Source of the DNA: Planctomyces sp. SH-PL62
Lineage (GTDB): Bacteria; Planctomycetota; Planctomycetia; Planctomycetales; Planctomycetaceae
DNA: 51,644 nucleotides
Assembly: GCA_945893045.1 (NCBI GenBank)
Contig: CAMDEA010000037.1
Span: forward strand, 1-51,644
Reading direction: 5' to 3'
Made by a program: the position numbers and the translations under genes. Positions 33,299 to 42,017 of this stretch are shown here, piece by piece. Numbering within the stretch: the stretch's first letter is position 1; each line of letters opens with the position of its first letter. Under the pieces are notes generated by a model. It was not told where the DNA came from. It searched no databases and saw only the letters and a list, made by a program, of their open reading frames with translations.

Positions 33299-34384
33299 TT
33301 ACGCGGCTTGGCGGCGGTAGTAACGCAGCAAGCCGCCCAGTCGCTCACGGCACTCGATGGTGCCGGTGGTCCTGCCGGCCTCATTGCCAGAGTCGATCGG
33401 TTTGTTGTCGAGGCCCTGGTGGTTTCGTTCTGTGTGATAGTGAGCCGTAAATTCGGCGAGCGCTTTTCGAAGCGAGGCTTCGCCGAAGAAGATCATTCGG
33501 TCGACACATTCGGATTTCAGGCTCAACAGGAACCTTTCCAGGTGAGCGTTGCAATTTGGACTTTTGGGCGGCAACAGAATTGTTTCTATCTCGGTACAGG
33601 TTTCGAGAAATTCACTCAGTGGCGAGAACTTCGTATCGCGGTCCATGAGGATGTGAGTGGATTTTCTCAGGAATCCGTCCTGCGAATCGGTCAGATTGCG
33701 GCCCATTTGCCGTATCCACTCGCTGTCCGGACTCGGGGTGATCCCAGCGATCTCGATGCGGCGCGACTTCAGTTGCATGACGACGAGTACGAAGAACGTC
33801 ACGAGTCCGTGCTGTGTCCAAATCTCAGTGGTTGTGAAGTCGATCGCGGCGAGTGTTTCCCAGTGAGCCTTGAAGAACGTCCCCCACGAGGTAGAACGCT
33901 TCCGATCTGGCGCGGGCTCAATGCCGTTGTCTTTCAGAATGTTACCGACCGTCTGATCGCTGATCTCATGTCCGATGTTGGCCAACGCTCCTTGAATTCG
34001 ATCGTAACCCCAGGTCGGATTCTCGCGAGCGAACTTGAGCACGAGATCGACAACTTCTTGCGAGACCCCTGGCCGCCCCGGCGATGTCCTCCGCTGATTC
34101 GAGGAATCCCATTTGCGAGCCACGAGCTGTCGATGCCATCGCAGAATGGTCTCGGGGGTGACGATCCCTGCCAGCTCCCGCAGCCGCTGAAGTCCCAGCA
34201 TCTTCCCTTTGATCGCCAATCGTCTTCGCTGATCGTCATTGAGCGGAATCCGTTTCTTGCCGACGACCTCCCTCAGAATCTGGTTCTCCGTCCGCAGATA
34301 CTCGATCGCCTCCTGCTGACTACGGTTGATCCACCCGGTCAATCCGATCAACAAGAGCTGCCACGGATGCAGGACGTAGTCCAT
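33299..34384 (-). mobile_element. DDE integrase-core transposase (IS3/IS481-like)
   Basis: 361 residues. The N-terminal helices (IEYLRTENQILREVVGKKRI) and the helix-turn-helix region with IVTPETILRWHRQLVARKWD precede an rve integrase core. Candidate catalytic residues are D182 (AAIDFTTTEIW), D248 or D250 (HILMDRDTKF) and E283 (PNCNAHLERFLLSLKSE). HYHTERNHQGL near the C-terminus is typical of this group. The gene appears complete. I could not find convincing terminal inverted repeats or a target duplication on either side, so element borders are unknown. A remnant gene on the left and a palindrome on the right suggest a region of repeated insertion. Confidence 0.88.
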
Positions 34385-34470
34385 CGCAATGTTCTCTTCG
34401 AATGGCGACCTCGGTTCGCCACGCTGCCGAAGGAATACCTCAAGACCAAAGACAAACAGGATTGAGATTG

Positions 34471-34549
34471 TCCCGCAGAGGCGTGGAGGCGCAGAGAAAA
34501 TCGAATTTTAGTTGGCTTCAAACTATGCGATCTCAGCGCCTCTGCGGGA
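34471..34549. repeat. Inverted repeat with TCCCGCAGAGGCG arms
   Basis: Arms TCCCGCAGAGGCG (34471-34483) and its perfect complement (34537-34549) enclose 53 bases. The inner parts (GGCGCAGAGA and TCTCAGCGCC) pair further with gaps. It differs in sequence from the GTAG-bounded palindromes and lies between the transposase and the next gene. Confidence 0.75.
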
Positions 34550-34638
34550 AACTTCCCCTCGAAAGAGTTTTGCAACGCCGCTGTTGGAAAACGGGACTCA
34601 ACGACAACACGTTCTCGAATGGAAAAGGTCCAAACCCC

Positions 34639-37470
34639 ATGAAACTGATTCCGCGAATCCTCTGCACGCTCCTGGTCGTTCTGCTGGCGGCGTCCAGTTC
34701 AGCGACGGCGCAATCAAAACCGTTGCGGGTCTTCATTCTGGCCGGGCAGTCCAACATGGAGGGTCATGCGAAGATCGAGACGTTCGATTACATCAGAGAC
34801 GATCCCGCGACGGCTCTGCTGCTCAAGCAAATGCGCGGCGCGGATGGCAAATCGCACGTCTGCGAGGGGGCGTGGATTTCGTATTTCACCGGAGCGGGCG
34901 ATGAGAACGGCGAGGGGCACGGCAAGTTGACGGCCGGGTATGGCTCGCGGCGAAACCCCAAAGAAGATGGGGGCAAGATCGGCCCGGAGTTCACGTTCGG
35001 AATCACGATGGACGCGGCGTTCGATGAGCCGGTGCTCCTCATCAAAACGGCTTGGGGCGGGAAGTCGTTGCATACCGACTTCCGCTCGCCCAGCGCGGGG
35101 CCGTATGTGCTCAATGATTTTCAGAAGAAGCTGTACTACGGGCCGAAGGGGCACGGCGTTCCCGAGGACATGGAGAAGTGGCTCGCCAACAAGAAGCGCG
35201 ACACGGGGCACCACTACCGGCTGATGGTTGAGCACGTTCGTCATGTGCTGAGCGATCTCAAGCGGGTCTGTCCGGCTTATGAAGGTCAGGGCTATGAGCT
35301 GGCGGGGTTCGTTTGGTTTCAAGGCTGGAACGACATGGTCGATGGTCACACCTATCCCAATCACGGCAAGCCCGATCGCTATGACCTTTACAGCGAGTGG
35401 CTATCGCATTTCATCCGCGATGTGCGCCGTGATTTGTCCGCTCCCAAGCTGCCCTTTTTGATCGGCGTCATGGGGGTCGGAGGTACGAAGGCAGGCTCGG
35501 ACGTCGTGGCGTTCCGCAAGGCGATGTCCGCTCCGGCGTCGCTGCCGGAGTTCAAAGGGAACGTGACCGCCGTGCCGACCGCGCCGTTCTGGTCTGAGGA
35601 ACTCGGAGCGATCGACGAGAAGCACAACCAGGTGCGGCAGATGAGCTACTACCTCAATTCGAAACACAAGGAGCACGCCAACGCCGACGGCAAGATGACC
35701 GACGAGCAAAAGCGCGAGTACCTCAAGAACTACGAGGCAAAGCTCATCTCGTCCGAAGAGGTCGCGCTGTGGAAACGGGGAGCCTCGAACGCCGGCTATC
35801 ACTATCTCGGCTGCGCGAAGACGTTCGCCCTCATGGGCCGCGCGTTCGCTGAGTCCAATCTTGCGATGTTGAACCAGCCGAAGGAGCAGTCTGCTGCGAC
35901 TCCTGCTGCGGAGCAGAAGAAGGGGGAGATGGCTGGGTATCTGCTCGTGCCGAATGAGAAAGTGCCTGAGACTTTCAACGCGGGCTTCTCGATGTACATC
36001 TCGGCGTGGCCGTTGTTGAAGCAGTATCCGGGGCAGCGGTTTCAGTCGGGACTGCCGGGAACTTGGATGTTCGCGCAGCCCGTCGGGAAGCCGCTGGAGA
36101 AAGGGTACTCGGACATCGAAGGCGGGCTGGGTTGGTGGCGCGATACCGAGTACGCGACCGAGACACCCAAGTTCATCATGGGGGGCGTCGCTCCGAATTT
36201 CGCCGAGTGGGCCAATGGTCCCGGAGCGGGCAAGGGACGCGATTGGGCTAAACCCAATGGCAAGTATGCGGTCGCGCAACTCAGCCCGTGGGTGCTCTGG
36301 CCGCCGGACGGTTTGAACTTGAAGCAAGGGACGCGCGGCGAATGGTTTGGATACGGCTATCTGCCGCTGCCGCTGACTCGGTCAAAGACGACGACGGCTG
36401 GCAAAGACATTCCGACCGGCGATCAGAGTTGGACGCTGTTCCTCAACGCGGGCAACTTCAAAGGTCCGGTCACGTTCTTCACTCCGTACTTCTGGTCTCG
36501 CAACGCGGCCATTGATCCGCGCTTCGCTGGGCAACTGCTCGACAGCCGCCCGTCGAATCCGAACCGCGCGTTGCAGATGGAGACTCAGCACATTCCCAGC
36601 GTGCAGGCGACCGACTCAAAGGGCGTGACTTACGCGCGAGTCACTCCGACGCAGTTCCCCAGCGACGCGAAAGGGGACTCGGCGCTGGTGCATCGCATTA
36701 CCTCTTACAACAAGCAGGCGTTGTGGGACTCCGTGCAAGCGTGGTTTGACGGAGGCCCTGTCGCGAGCGGTTCGATCAACTCGGACGGTGCGGCGCTGCA
36801 CGAGTTCTCTGGTCGTGGCGGAGCGACATGGCGGATCTATCCCGACGGGACAGATAAAGAGGACAAGGTCTCGGTTGCCTGGACTTCGTTTGCGACCCCG
36901 TTCGCGCCGGATCGAAACACCTTCGGCTACCAATGGAACGCCCAGTGGGTGAAGCGCGACGAATCGACCGAACGTCATCTGGTCGTGCTGCCGGAGTACT
37001 TTCGACTCGGCCAAAACGACAAGCAGAAGCCTGTGTGGACGCCGGTGCCTGCGTCTGAAGTCCCCGCCGAGACGGGCCTGGCCAACGTGCGGTTCGACCG
37101 GAAGAGGAACGGGGTTCCGAAGACTTACGAGACTCCGGCCGAAGCCGACAGTTGCTGGAAGACGCCCGGTCCAAAAGCGGGTCCGTTCAAGGCGCATCCG
37201 GGAGACGGCAGCGTCGTGACTTATTACTGGTATCGCTTCGCGGATCAGCCCGCGTTGCTCAACGCCGACCTGACCGACGCCGAACGCGAACTGGTGCAAG
37301 CCCGCGTCGAGAAGCTACATCGCACATGGACCAAGGACCGCAACTACCTCACCCCGCCCGATCTCGGCAAGCTCGCCGATCTGGACCCCGCGCTGATCCT
37401 CACGCCACCGCCCGGCCTGGAGGCGGGCTACGTCCCGATCGCGACTCGGCAGGAATTGGAAAGCGATTGA
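34639..37470 (+). CDS. Sialate O-acetylesterase-type hydrolase with long unknown C-terminal region
   Basis: The start ATG 34639 leads straight into a signal peptide (about 1-24). The longer frame upstream crosses the palindrome and is rejected. The protein has 943 residues. The SASA/SGNH domain (about 28-410) has FILAGQSNMEGHAK (catalytic serine in GQSNM), LIKTAWGGKSLHTDFRSPSA and GFVWFQGWNDMVD. After about residue 435 come some 500 residues with many aromatic stretches (YLLVPNEKVPETFNAGFSM, AQLSPWVLWPPDGLNLKQGT) that I cannot place in a family; they look beta-rich and may be a second enzyme or binding module. A role in removing acetyl groups from glycans is inferred from the first domain only. 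Confidence 0.83.
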   Translation: MKLIPRILCTLLVVLLAASSSATAQSKPLRVFILAGQSNMEGHAKIETFDYIRDDPATALLLKQMRGADGKSHVCEGAWISYFTGAGDENGEGHGKLTAGYGSRRNPKEDGGKIGPEFTFGITMDAAFDEPVLLIKTAWGGKSLHTDFRSPSAGPYVLNDFQKKLYYGPKGHGVPEDMEKWLANKKRDTGHHYRLMVEHVRHVLSDLKRVCPAYEGQGYELAGFVWFQGWNDMVDGHTYPNHGKPDRYDLYSEWLSHFIRDVRRDLSAPKLPFLIGVMGVGGTKAGSDVVAFRKAMSAPASLPEFKGNVTAVPTAPFWSEELGAIDEKHNQVRQMSYYLNSKHKEHANADGKMTDEQKREYLKNYEAKLISSEEVALWKRGASNAGYHYLGCAKTFALMGRAFAESNLAMLNQPKEQSAATPAAEQKKGEMAGYLLVPNEKVPETFNAGFSMYISAWPLLKQYPGQRFQSGLPGTWMFAQPVGKPLEKGYSDIEGGLGWWRDTEYATETPKFIMGGVAPNFAEWANGPGAGKGRDWAKPNGKYAVAQLSPWVLWPPDGLNLKQGTRGEWFGYGYLPLPLTRSKTTTAGKDIPTGDQSWTLFLNAGNFKGPVTFFTPYFWSRNAAIDPRFAGQLLDSRPSNPNRALQMETQHIPSVQATDSKGVTYARVTPTQFPSDAKGDSALVHRITSYNKQALWDSVQAWFDGGPVASGSINSDGAALHEFSGRGGATWRIYPDGTDKEDKVSVAWTSFATPFAPDRNTFGYQWNAQWVKRDESTERHLVVLPEYFRLGQNDKQKPVWTPVPASEVPAETGLANVRFDRKRNGVPKTYETPAEADSCWKTPGPKAGPFKAHPGDGSVVTYYWYRFADQPALLNADLTDAERELVQARVEKLHRTWTKDRNYLTPPDLGKLADLDPALILTPPPGLEAGYVPIATRQELESD

Positions 37471-37493
37471 CGCGTGCGTCCGACCCGATGATT

Positions 37494-37573
37494 CCCACGG
37501 ATGGCATGGCAATACTAAGGATAAGGCAGGGCTTTTCGTTTTTCATCCGTGGTATCGCTATGCCATCCGTGGG
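37494..37573. repeat. Inverted repeat with CCCACGGATGGCAT arms
   Basis: Perfect 14-bp arms (37494-37507 and 37560-37573) enclose 52 bases; an extra internal copy of CATCCGTGG sits at about 37544. It lies 24 bases after the stop of the esterase gene and could act as a terminator. No T-run follows the right arm. Confidence 0.75.
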
Positions 37574-37658
37574 GATTTCCGGGCTTCATGACAGGTTATT
37601 TGCGATCTGTGGCACTCGGTAACTCAACGCTCAGAAATTCCGTCAGGAGACATCGTTC

Positions 37659-40600
37659 GTGAAACAGTTTGTTTTGTTCGCCGTTTTGTTGATCGCGCAG
37701 ACTTCGGCGAGGGCACAGTCGCTCGATGCGGAGCTGCAGCAGGTTCCCGCCAAGCAACTCGCAGCGGCCGCGCATGAGTCGGGTGACGCGGTGCGCGGGG
37801 CGATCGTGTTCTTTCAGCCGCACATGGCTTGCTCGAAGTGTCATGTGGTTGGGAAAGCGGCGACGAATTCGCTGGGGCCGGACCTGACGACGCTCGGCAA
37901 AGAGGCGACTGATGAAGCGCTGGTCGAATCGGTGTTGTTGCCGTCGAAGGTGATTCGCAAGGGGTTTGATCCAATCTCGATCGTTACCGCAGACGGGAGG
38001 TCGCTCACGGCACTGTTGGTCGAACGGACGAATGAGAAAGTCGTCGTGCGGGATGTCTCTGCCGGGGGCGAGTTGACGACGATTGCGGCGGCGGACATCG
38101 AAGAATTGAAACTCAGCACGACGTCGATCATGCCGGCGGGGCAGATGAATCAGCTCAACAGCCGGCAGCAGTTTCTCGATCTGATTCGCTACCTGATCGA
38201 GATTCGTGACGGCGGCGCGGTGCGAGCGATGCAGCTTCAACCGTCCGCCGCGCTGCTGGTATTCACGGTCCCCGAATATGAAAAGCATCTCGATCACGCC
38301 GGCCTGATCGGCGGCTGGAACGGCGACGCACTGAAGCGCGGCGAAGCGGTCTATCAGCGAGTCTGTGCCAACTGTCATGGGACCAAAGACAAACCCGGTT
38401 CGTTGCCGACGTCGCTCCGTTTCGCGGAAGGGAGATTCAAGAACGGCAGCGATCCGTTGTCGATGTACCGCACGCTGACGCACGGGTTCGGGCTGATGGC
38501 TCCGCAGACGTGGATGGTCCCGTCGCAGAAGTACGACGTCATTCACTACGTCCGCGAGACGTATCTCAAGCCGCACAACCCGACGCAGTTCATGGCGGTC
38601 GATGCGGCGTATCTCGTGCGGCTGCCGAAGGGGGACACGCGCGGTCCGGAACCGAGCAAGATCGTGCCGTGGTCCGCGATGGACTACGGGCCGAGTCTCG
38701 CTCACACGTTTGAAGTGCCGGGGCTGGAACACAACCTCGCGTACAAGGGGATCGCGGTGCGGCTCGATCCCGGAGCGGGCGGCGTCTCGCGCGGCCGGCA
38801 CTGGATGATCTTCGATACCGACACGCTCCGTGCAGCCGCGGCGTGGAACGCCAACGTAGCAGCGTCATTCCATGACGCTGATTCCGAGGCGGGGAGTGGC
38901 GTTGATTCCAAGCCACCGCGCCGGGCGGAATCCGAGTCACGGAGTGACTCGGCTACGAACTTCATCGACTGGCAGGGAATTCAATTCAACGGCGCTCACG
39001 GCGTGCATCCGCGCGTCGTCGGGCAGACGGCGTTCGCCAACTCGACCGGGCCGGGCTGGGGGAATCCGACGAGCGGCGAGTTCCGCGACGACCAGCGCGT
39101 TCTCGGTCGCGACGGAAAACGCTACGGCCCGCTGCCGCGCGAGTGGGGCCAGTTCAAAGGGCTGTATCACCACGGCCAGCAAGTGGTCTTCGCGTACTCG
39201 ATCGGCACAACGGAGATTCTGGAGTCGCCGCGACTGATGACTCGCGAACCAGTGATTGCGTCCGAAAGTAGCCGAACTCGTGAGAGTTCGGACCGAAGTC
39301 TCACGACTTCAGCTACGCGCGAGCGGCCATCGTCGCCACTCTTTCTGCGAACCTTCAACATCGGCCCGCGCGATCGCGACCTCGTGCTGCAAGTGGCTGA
39401 GCATCCCGCTCGCGATGCGCGGCCGACGGTCATCAGTCGCACGGATAAGTCGGTCGTGCAGTTCGCGCCGCCGAGTTCCGCAACCGCTGCACCTCGTTCG
39501 CCGTCAGGTCCGCTCGTGGCCGGATTCGCGCCGCGAAACATCGCTGCCGAATGGACGGCCGCCGACGGTCGCCTGAGACTGCGAATCCCCGCCGGCAAAG
39601 AACCGCTGCGATTCACCGTCTGGCTGCCGGCGGATGCAGCCGAGTTGTTTAACCGCAACGCCAACGGCGTGCGCGCGAGCGCGGGAGCAGCGTCCACATC
39701 AGCACCGCCCACGCCGTTGGCGTTGGGGTTAAACGATCTGACCGACCAACCGATTCCCGACGCCGATCGTGATCTGACCGCGTTGACCAACGGCGGCCCA
39801 CCGCGCTGGGCGCAGAAGTTGGAAACGCAAGCGGTGCTCGGTGCTGACACCGGGCCGTTCGCAACGGACATGCTGACGGCTCCGGAATCGAATCCGTGGT
39901 TGGCTCAAACGCGCTTCACGGGACTCGATTTCTTTCCCGATGGCCGCATCGCCGTCTGTTCGTGGGACGGCGATGTGTGGGTCTTGGAGGAGAAGAAGAG
40001 GGGGAGAGAGGGCGAGGGGGAGAGGGGGAGAAAGACAAAGCAAATCAACGATGCCACTTCTCTCACCCCCTCTCCCTCTCTCACCTGGCAGCGGATCGCC
40101 TCCGGCCTCTTCCAGCCGCTCGGTCTGAAGATTGTCGAGGGCAAAATTCATGTGACCTGCCGTGACCAGCTCGCGGTGCTGCACGATCTGAACGGCGATG
40201 GCGAGATCGACTTCTATCAGTGCCTCAACAACGACCATCAAGTCACCGAGCACTTCCACGAGTTCGCGATGGGGCTGCAAACCGACGCGGCCGGAAATTT
40301 TTACTACGCGAAGTCCGGCTGCCACGGGAAAGCCGCCGTCGTGCCGCATCATGGAACGCTGCTGCGAGTGAGCAATGACGGCTCGCGCACCGACATCCTG
40401 GCGAATGGATTTCGTGCGGCGAATGGCGTCTGCCTCAATCCCGACGGCTCGTTCGTCGTCACCGATCAGGAAGGTTTTTGGAATCCGAAGAACCGCATCA
40501 ACTGGGTCACTGTGCCGAAAGATGGCCGCCCGAATTTTTACGGCAACATGCTCGGCTATCACGACGTAACCGACTCGTCGGATGCGGCGATGGTTCCGCC

Positions 40601-41252
40601 GCTGTGCTGGATCACGAATGCGTTTGATCGCTCGCCCGCCGAACTGCTGTGGGTCGAGAGCGATCGCTGGGGGCCGTTGCAGGGATCGCTGCTGAATCTG
40701 TCGTATGGCTACGGCAAGGTGTTTCTCGTCCCGCACGAACGCGTGCGCGGCACGATGCAGGGGGGCCTGATCGAGCTGCCTCTGCCGACGTTTCCGACCG
40801 GCGTGATGCGCGGCCGGTTCCATCCGACCGACGGGCAACTGTATCTCTGCGGCATGTTCGCGTGGGCCGGCAACGCGACTCACCCCGGCGGCCTGTATCG
40901 CCTGCGAGCCACCGGCCAACCCATGCACTTGCCGGTCGGACTACATGCCACGAAATCCGGCCTGCGGCTCACTTTCACCGAGCCGCTCGATCCGGCATCG
41001 CTCGACATCAAAAACCTGCACATCAAAACCTGGTCGCTCAAGCGCACCGCCGACTACGGCTCGAAGCACTACGACGAGCAACCGCTCACCGTTCGCGCCG
41101 CGACATTGTCAGCCGACACGAAGACTCTCACTCTGGACATCGCCGACCTGCGTCCGACCTGGTGCATGGAGATCAAGTTCGCGCTCCGCGCGGCGACCGG
41201 GACACCGATTCAAGGAACGATCCACAACACGATTCACGAACTGGCGGATTGA
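37659..41252 (+). CDS. Double cytochrome c / DUF6797-like / propeller protein with palindrome-encoded inserts
   Basis: The start is GTG 37659, with AGGAGA at 37644-37649. The protein has 1197 residues with a signal peptide at about 1-19. Cytochrome c motifs are CSKCH at 58-62 and CANCH at 236-240. A middle domain of DUF6797 type spans about 300-640 (FMAVDAAYLVRLPKGD, WSAMDYGPSLAHTFEVPG), and a dehydrogenase-like propeller about 750-1090 (TRFTGLDFFPDGRIAVCSWD, GNFYYAKSGCHGK). Three stretches are encoded by palindromic DNA: residues about 400-433, 537-553 and 777-809. They are Ser/Arg- or Glu/Arg/Gly-rich and interrupt otherwise domain-like sequence. It is probably a periplasmic or surface oxidase of sugars or alcohols. 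Confidence 0.85.
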   Translation: MKQFVLFAVLLIAQTSARAQSLDAELQQVPAKQLAAAAHESGDAVRGAIVFFQPHMACSKCHVVGKAATNSLGPDLTTLGKEATDEALVESVLLPSKVIRKGFDPISIVTADGRSLTALLVERTNEKVVVRDVSAGGELTTIAAADIEELKLSTTSIMPAGQMNQLNSRQQFLDLIRYLIEIRDGGAVRAMQLQPSAALLVFTVPEYEKHLDHAGLIGGWNGDALKRGEAVYQRVCANCHGTKDKPGSLPTSLRFAEGRFKNGSDPLSMYRTLTHGFGLMAPQTWMVPSQKYDVIHYVRETYLKPHNPTQFMAVDAAYLVRLPKGDTRGPEPSKIVPWSAMDYGPSLAHTFEVPGLEHNLAYKGIAVRLDPGAGGVSRGRHWMIFDTDTLRAAAAWNANVAASFHDADSEAGSGVDSKPPRRAESESRSDSATNFIDWQGIQFNGAHGVHPRVVGQTAFANSTGPGWGNPTSGEFRDDQRVLGRDGKRYGPLPREWGQFKGLYHHGQQVVFAYSIGTTEILESPRLMTREPVIASESSRTRESSDRSLTTSATRERPSSPLFLRTFNIGPRDRDLVLQVAEHPARDARPTVISRTDKSVVQFAPPSSATAAPRSPSGPLVAGFAPRNIAAEWTAADGRLRLRIPAGKEPLRFTVWLPADAAELFNRNANGVRASAGAASTSAPPTPLALGLNDLTDQPIPDADRDLTALTNGGPPRWAQKLETQAVLGADTGPFATDMLTAPESNPWLAQTRFTGLDFFPDGRIAVCSWDGDVWVLEEKKRGREGEGERGRKTKQINDATSLTPSPSLTWQRIASGLFQPLGLKIVEGKIHVTCRDQLAVLHDLNGDGEIDFYQCLNNDHQVTEHFHEFAMGLQTDAAGNFYYAKSGCHGKAAVVPHHGTLLRVSNDGSRTDILANGFRAANGVCLNPDGSFVVTDQEGFWNPKNRINWVTVPKDGRPNFYGNMLGYHDVTDSSDAAMVPPLCWITNAFDRSPAELLWVESDRWGPLQGSLLNLSYGYGKVFLVPHERVRGTMQGGLIELPLPTFPTGVMRGRFHPTDGQLYLCGMFAWAGNATHPGGLYRLRATGQPMHLPVGLHATKSGLRLTFTEPLDPASLDIKNLHIKTWSLKRTADYGSKHYDEQPLTVRAATLSADTKTLTLDIADLRPTWCMEIKFALRAATGTPIQGTIHNTIHELAD
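38856..38956. repeat. Nested palindrome read in frame (first insert)
   Basis: Bounded by GTAGC (38856) and GCTAC (ends 38956). The left hairpin is AGCGTCAT-TCC-ATGACGCT. The right half, as reverse complement, is CGAGTCAC-TCC-GTGACTCG. Three stem positions differ between halves and all three are compensated. The flanking GATTCCG is shared by both halves. Translated as VAASFHDADSE through SDSAT without a stop. Confidence 0.88.
39268..39316. repeat. Nested palindrome read in frame (second insert)
   Basis: 49 bp, bounded by GTAGC and GCTAC. The left hairpin is CGAACTC-GTGA-GAGTTCG. The right half, as reverse complement, is TGAAGTC-GTGA-GACTTCG. One stem pair changes from C-G to G-C and another from C-G to T-G, so pairing is kept. 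It encodes SSRTRESSDRSLTTSAT in the cytochrome protein. Confidence 0.85.
39986..40085. repeat. Polypurine tract plus complementary polypyrimidine tract in a coding region
   Basis: About 50 nearly pure purines (39986-40038) are followed by a 29-base pyrimidine-rich stretch (40057-40085) that pairs imperfectly with it. It is read in frame as a Glu/Lys/Arg/Gly-rich segment and then SLTPSPSLTW, between propeller strands WDGDVWVL and WQRIASGL. It could form a hairpin or a triplex. Confidence 0.75.
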
Positions 41253-41412
41253 GCCTTTCGGCTGGCATCCCGTCCTGGTCCAGCGACGTCCCTGTTAGCA
41301 CGAGCAAAAGTGGTTCATCGGGACTCTTGGGGCTGATGTTTGAAGAATGCGGACATGCTGAATTCCAATCGGGTTGTGTGGGGCAACACGAATCCCGAAA
41401 GGAGAGAGCAGC

Positions 41413-41595
41413 ATGGCCGCGGAAGTGTTTTATCGAGCGATGGGTTTGCAGGGCTACTGGATCGTGGATGTGTGGGAGTCACGAGGTGGCGAGATCGAGG
41501 TGTTGGTCGAACCGCCGCGTGAGTCATTGCGGTGTCGGAGTTGTCGCGGCCGTGCGCACGAACGGGCATCACGTAGGTCAGGCTTTCCAGCCTGA
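41413..41595 (+). pseudogene. ISL3-family transposase N-terminal remnant
   Basis: The frame opens MAAEVFYRAMGLQGYWIVDV and continues with VLVEPPRESLRCRSCRGRAH, which fits the N-terminus of ISL3 transposases (a beta strand, then the CxxC zinc-binding region). It breaks at a palindromic element beginning at 41573, whose sequence supplies the stop codon at 41593-41595. No transposase body follows. Confidence 0.72.
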
Positions 41596-41665
41596 CCCGA
41601 ATGCCAACAACGCCTCGAAGTCCGGTGCGAAGAAGTAAAGGGTCGGGCTGGAAAGCCCAACCTAC
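41573..41665. repeat. Nested palindrome between two gene remnants
   Basis: Bounded by GTAGGT (41573) and ACCTAC (ends 41665). The left hairpin is CAGGCT-TTCC-AGCCTG. The right half, as reverse complement, is TGGGCT-TTCC-AGCCCG. An A-T pair becomes G-C, and a C-G pair becomes T-G. It joins a transposase remnant to a methyltransferase remnant, which suggests it sits at a deletion or insertion joint. Confidence 0.85.
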
Positions 41666-41671
41666 AGACAA

Positions 41672-41848
41672 CGCTCGCTCTTCGAGGAGCCCGAACAGAA
41701 TCCACCGCTTCGCGACGCGCTGGACTTTTACAAGCATCCGCATGGATGGAGTAATCGGTTAATCGCGGGGGATTCGTTGTTGGTGATGAACAGTCTGCTG
41801 GAGAAGGAGGGGCTGGCGGGGAAGGTGCAGATGATTTACCTCGATCCG
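41672..41848 (+). pseudogene. Type III restriction-type DNA methyltransferase (Mod) fragment
   Basis: The frame reads LRDALDFYKHPHGWSNRLIA, then GDSLLVMNSLLEKEGLAG and KVQMIYLDP. This matches the block just before and into the DPPY catalytic motif of site-specific DNA methyltransferases of the type III Mod kind (WxNRLIxGDSLxVMxSL...KVQMIYIDPPYG). It breaks exactly after Asp-Pro, at the hairpin at 41849. No restriction (Res) gene is visible. Confidence 0.78.
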
Positions 41849-41868
41849 TTATGTGGTCCACCACATAA
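41849..41868. repeat. Short hairpin at the break of the methyltransferase fragment
   Basis: TTATGTGGTCCACCACATAA pairs over nine bases on each side of a central CC. TTATGTGG recurs at about 41891. The remaining bases to the sulfatase start at 42018 hold nothing I recognise apart from AT-poor spacer and a weak GGGGGGAAG ahead of the start codon. Confidence 0.5.
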
Positions 41869-42017
41869 TGGGTCTTCTGTGGCGCAGTCAGTTATGTGGC
41901 GTCCAGCACGATTCCTCGGTGATCACGGGATCGTTACGGTGCTGCGATCGGAGCCGAGTTGCAGCGCCAGCAAAAGATCAACGGCGGGACAGTGATCCGG
42001 GGATTGGGGGGAAGAAA

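Noticed and set aside
33308..34465. A 385-residue plus-strand open frame over the transposase
   Set aside because: Antisense shadow of the transposase, which has the catalytic D, D, E arrangement.
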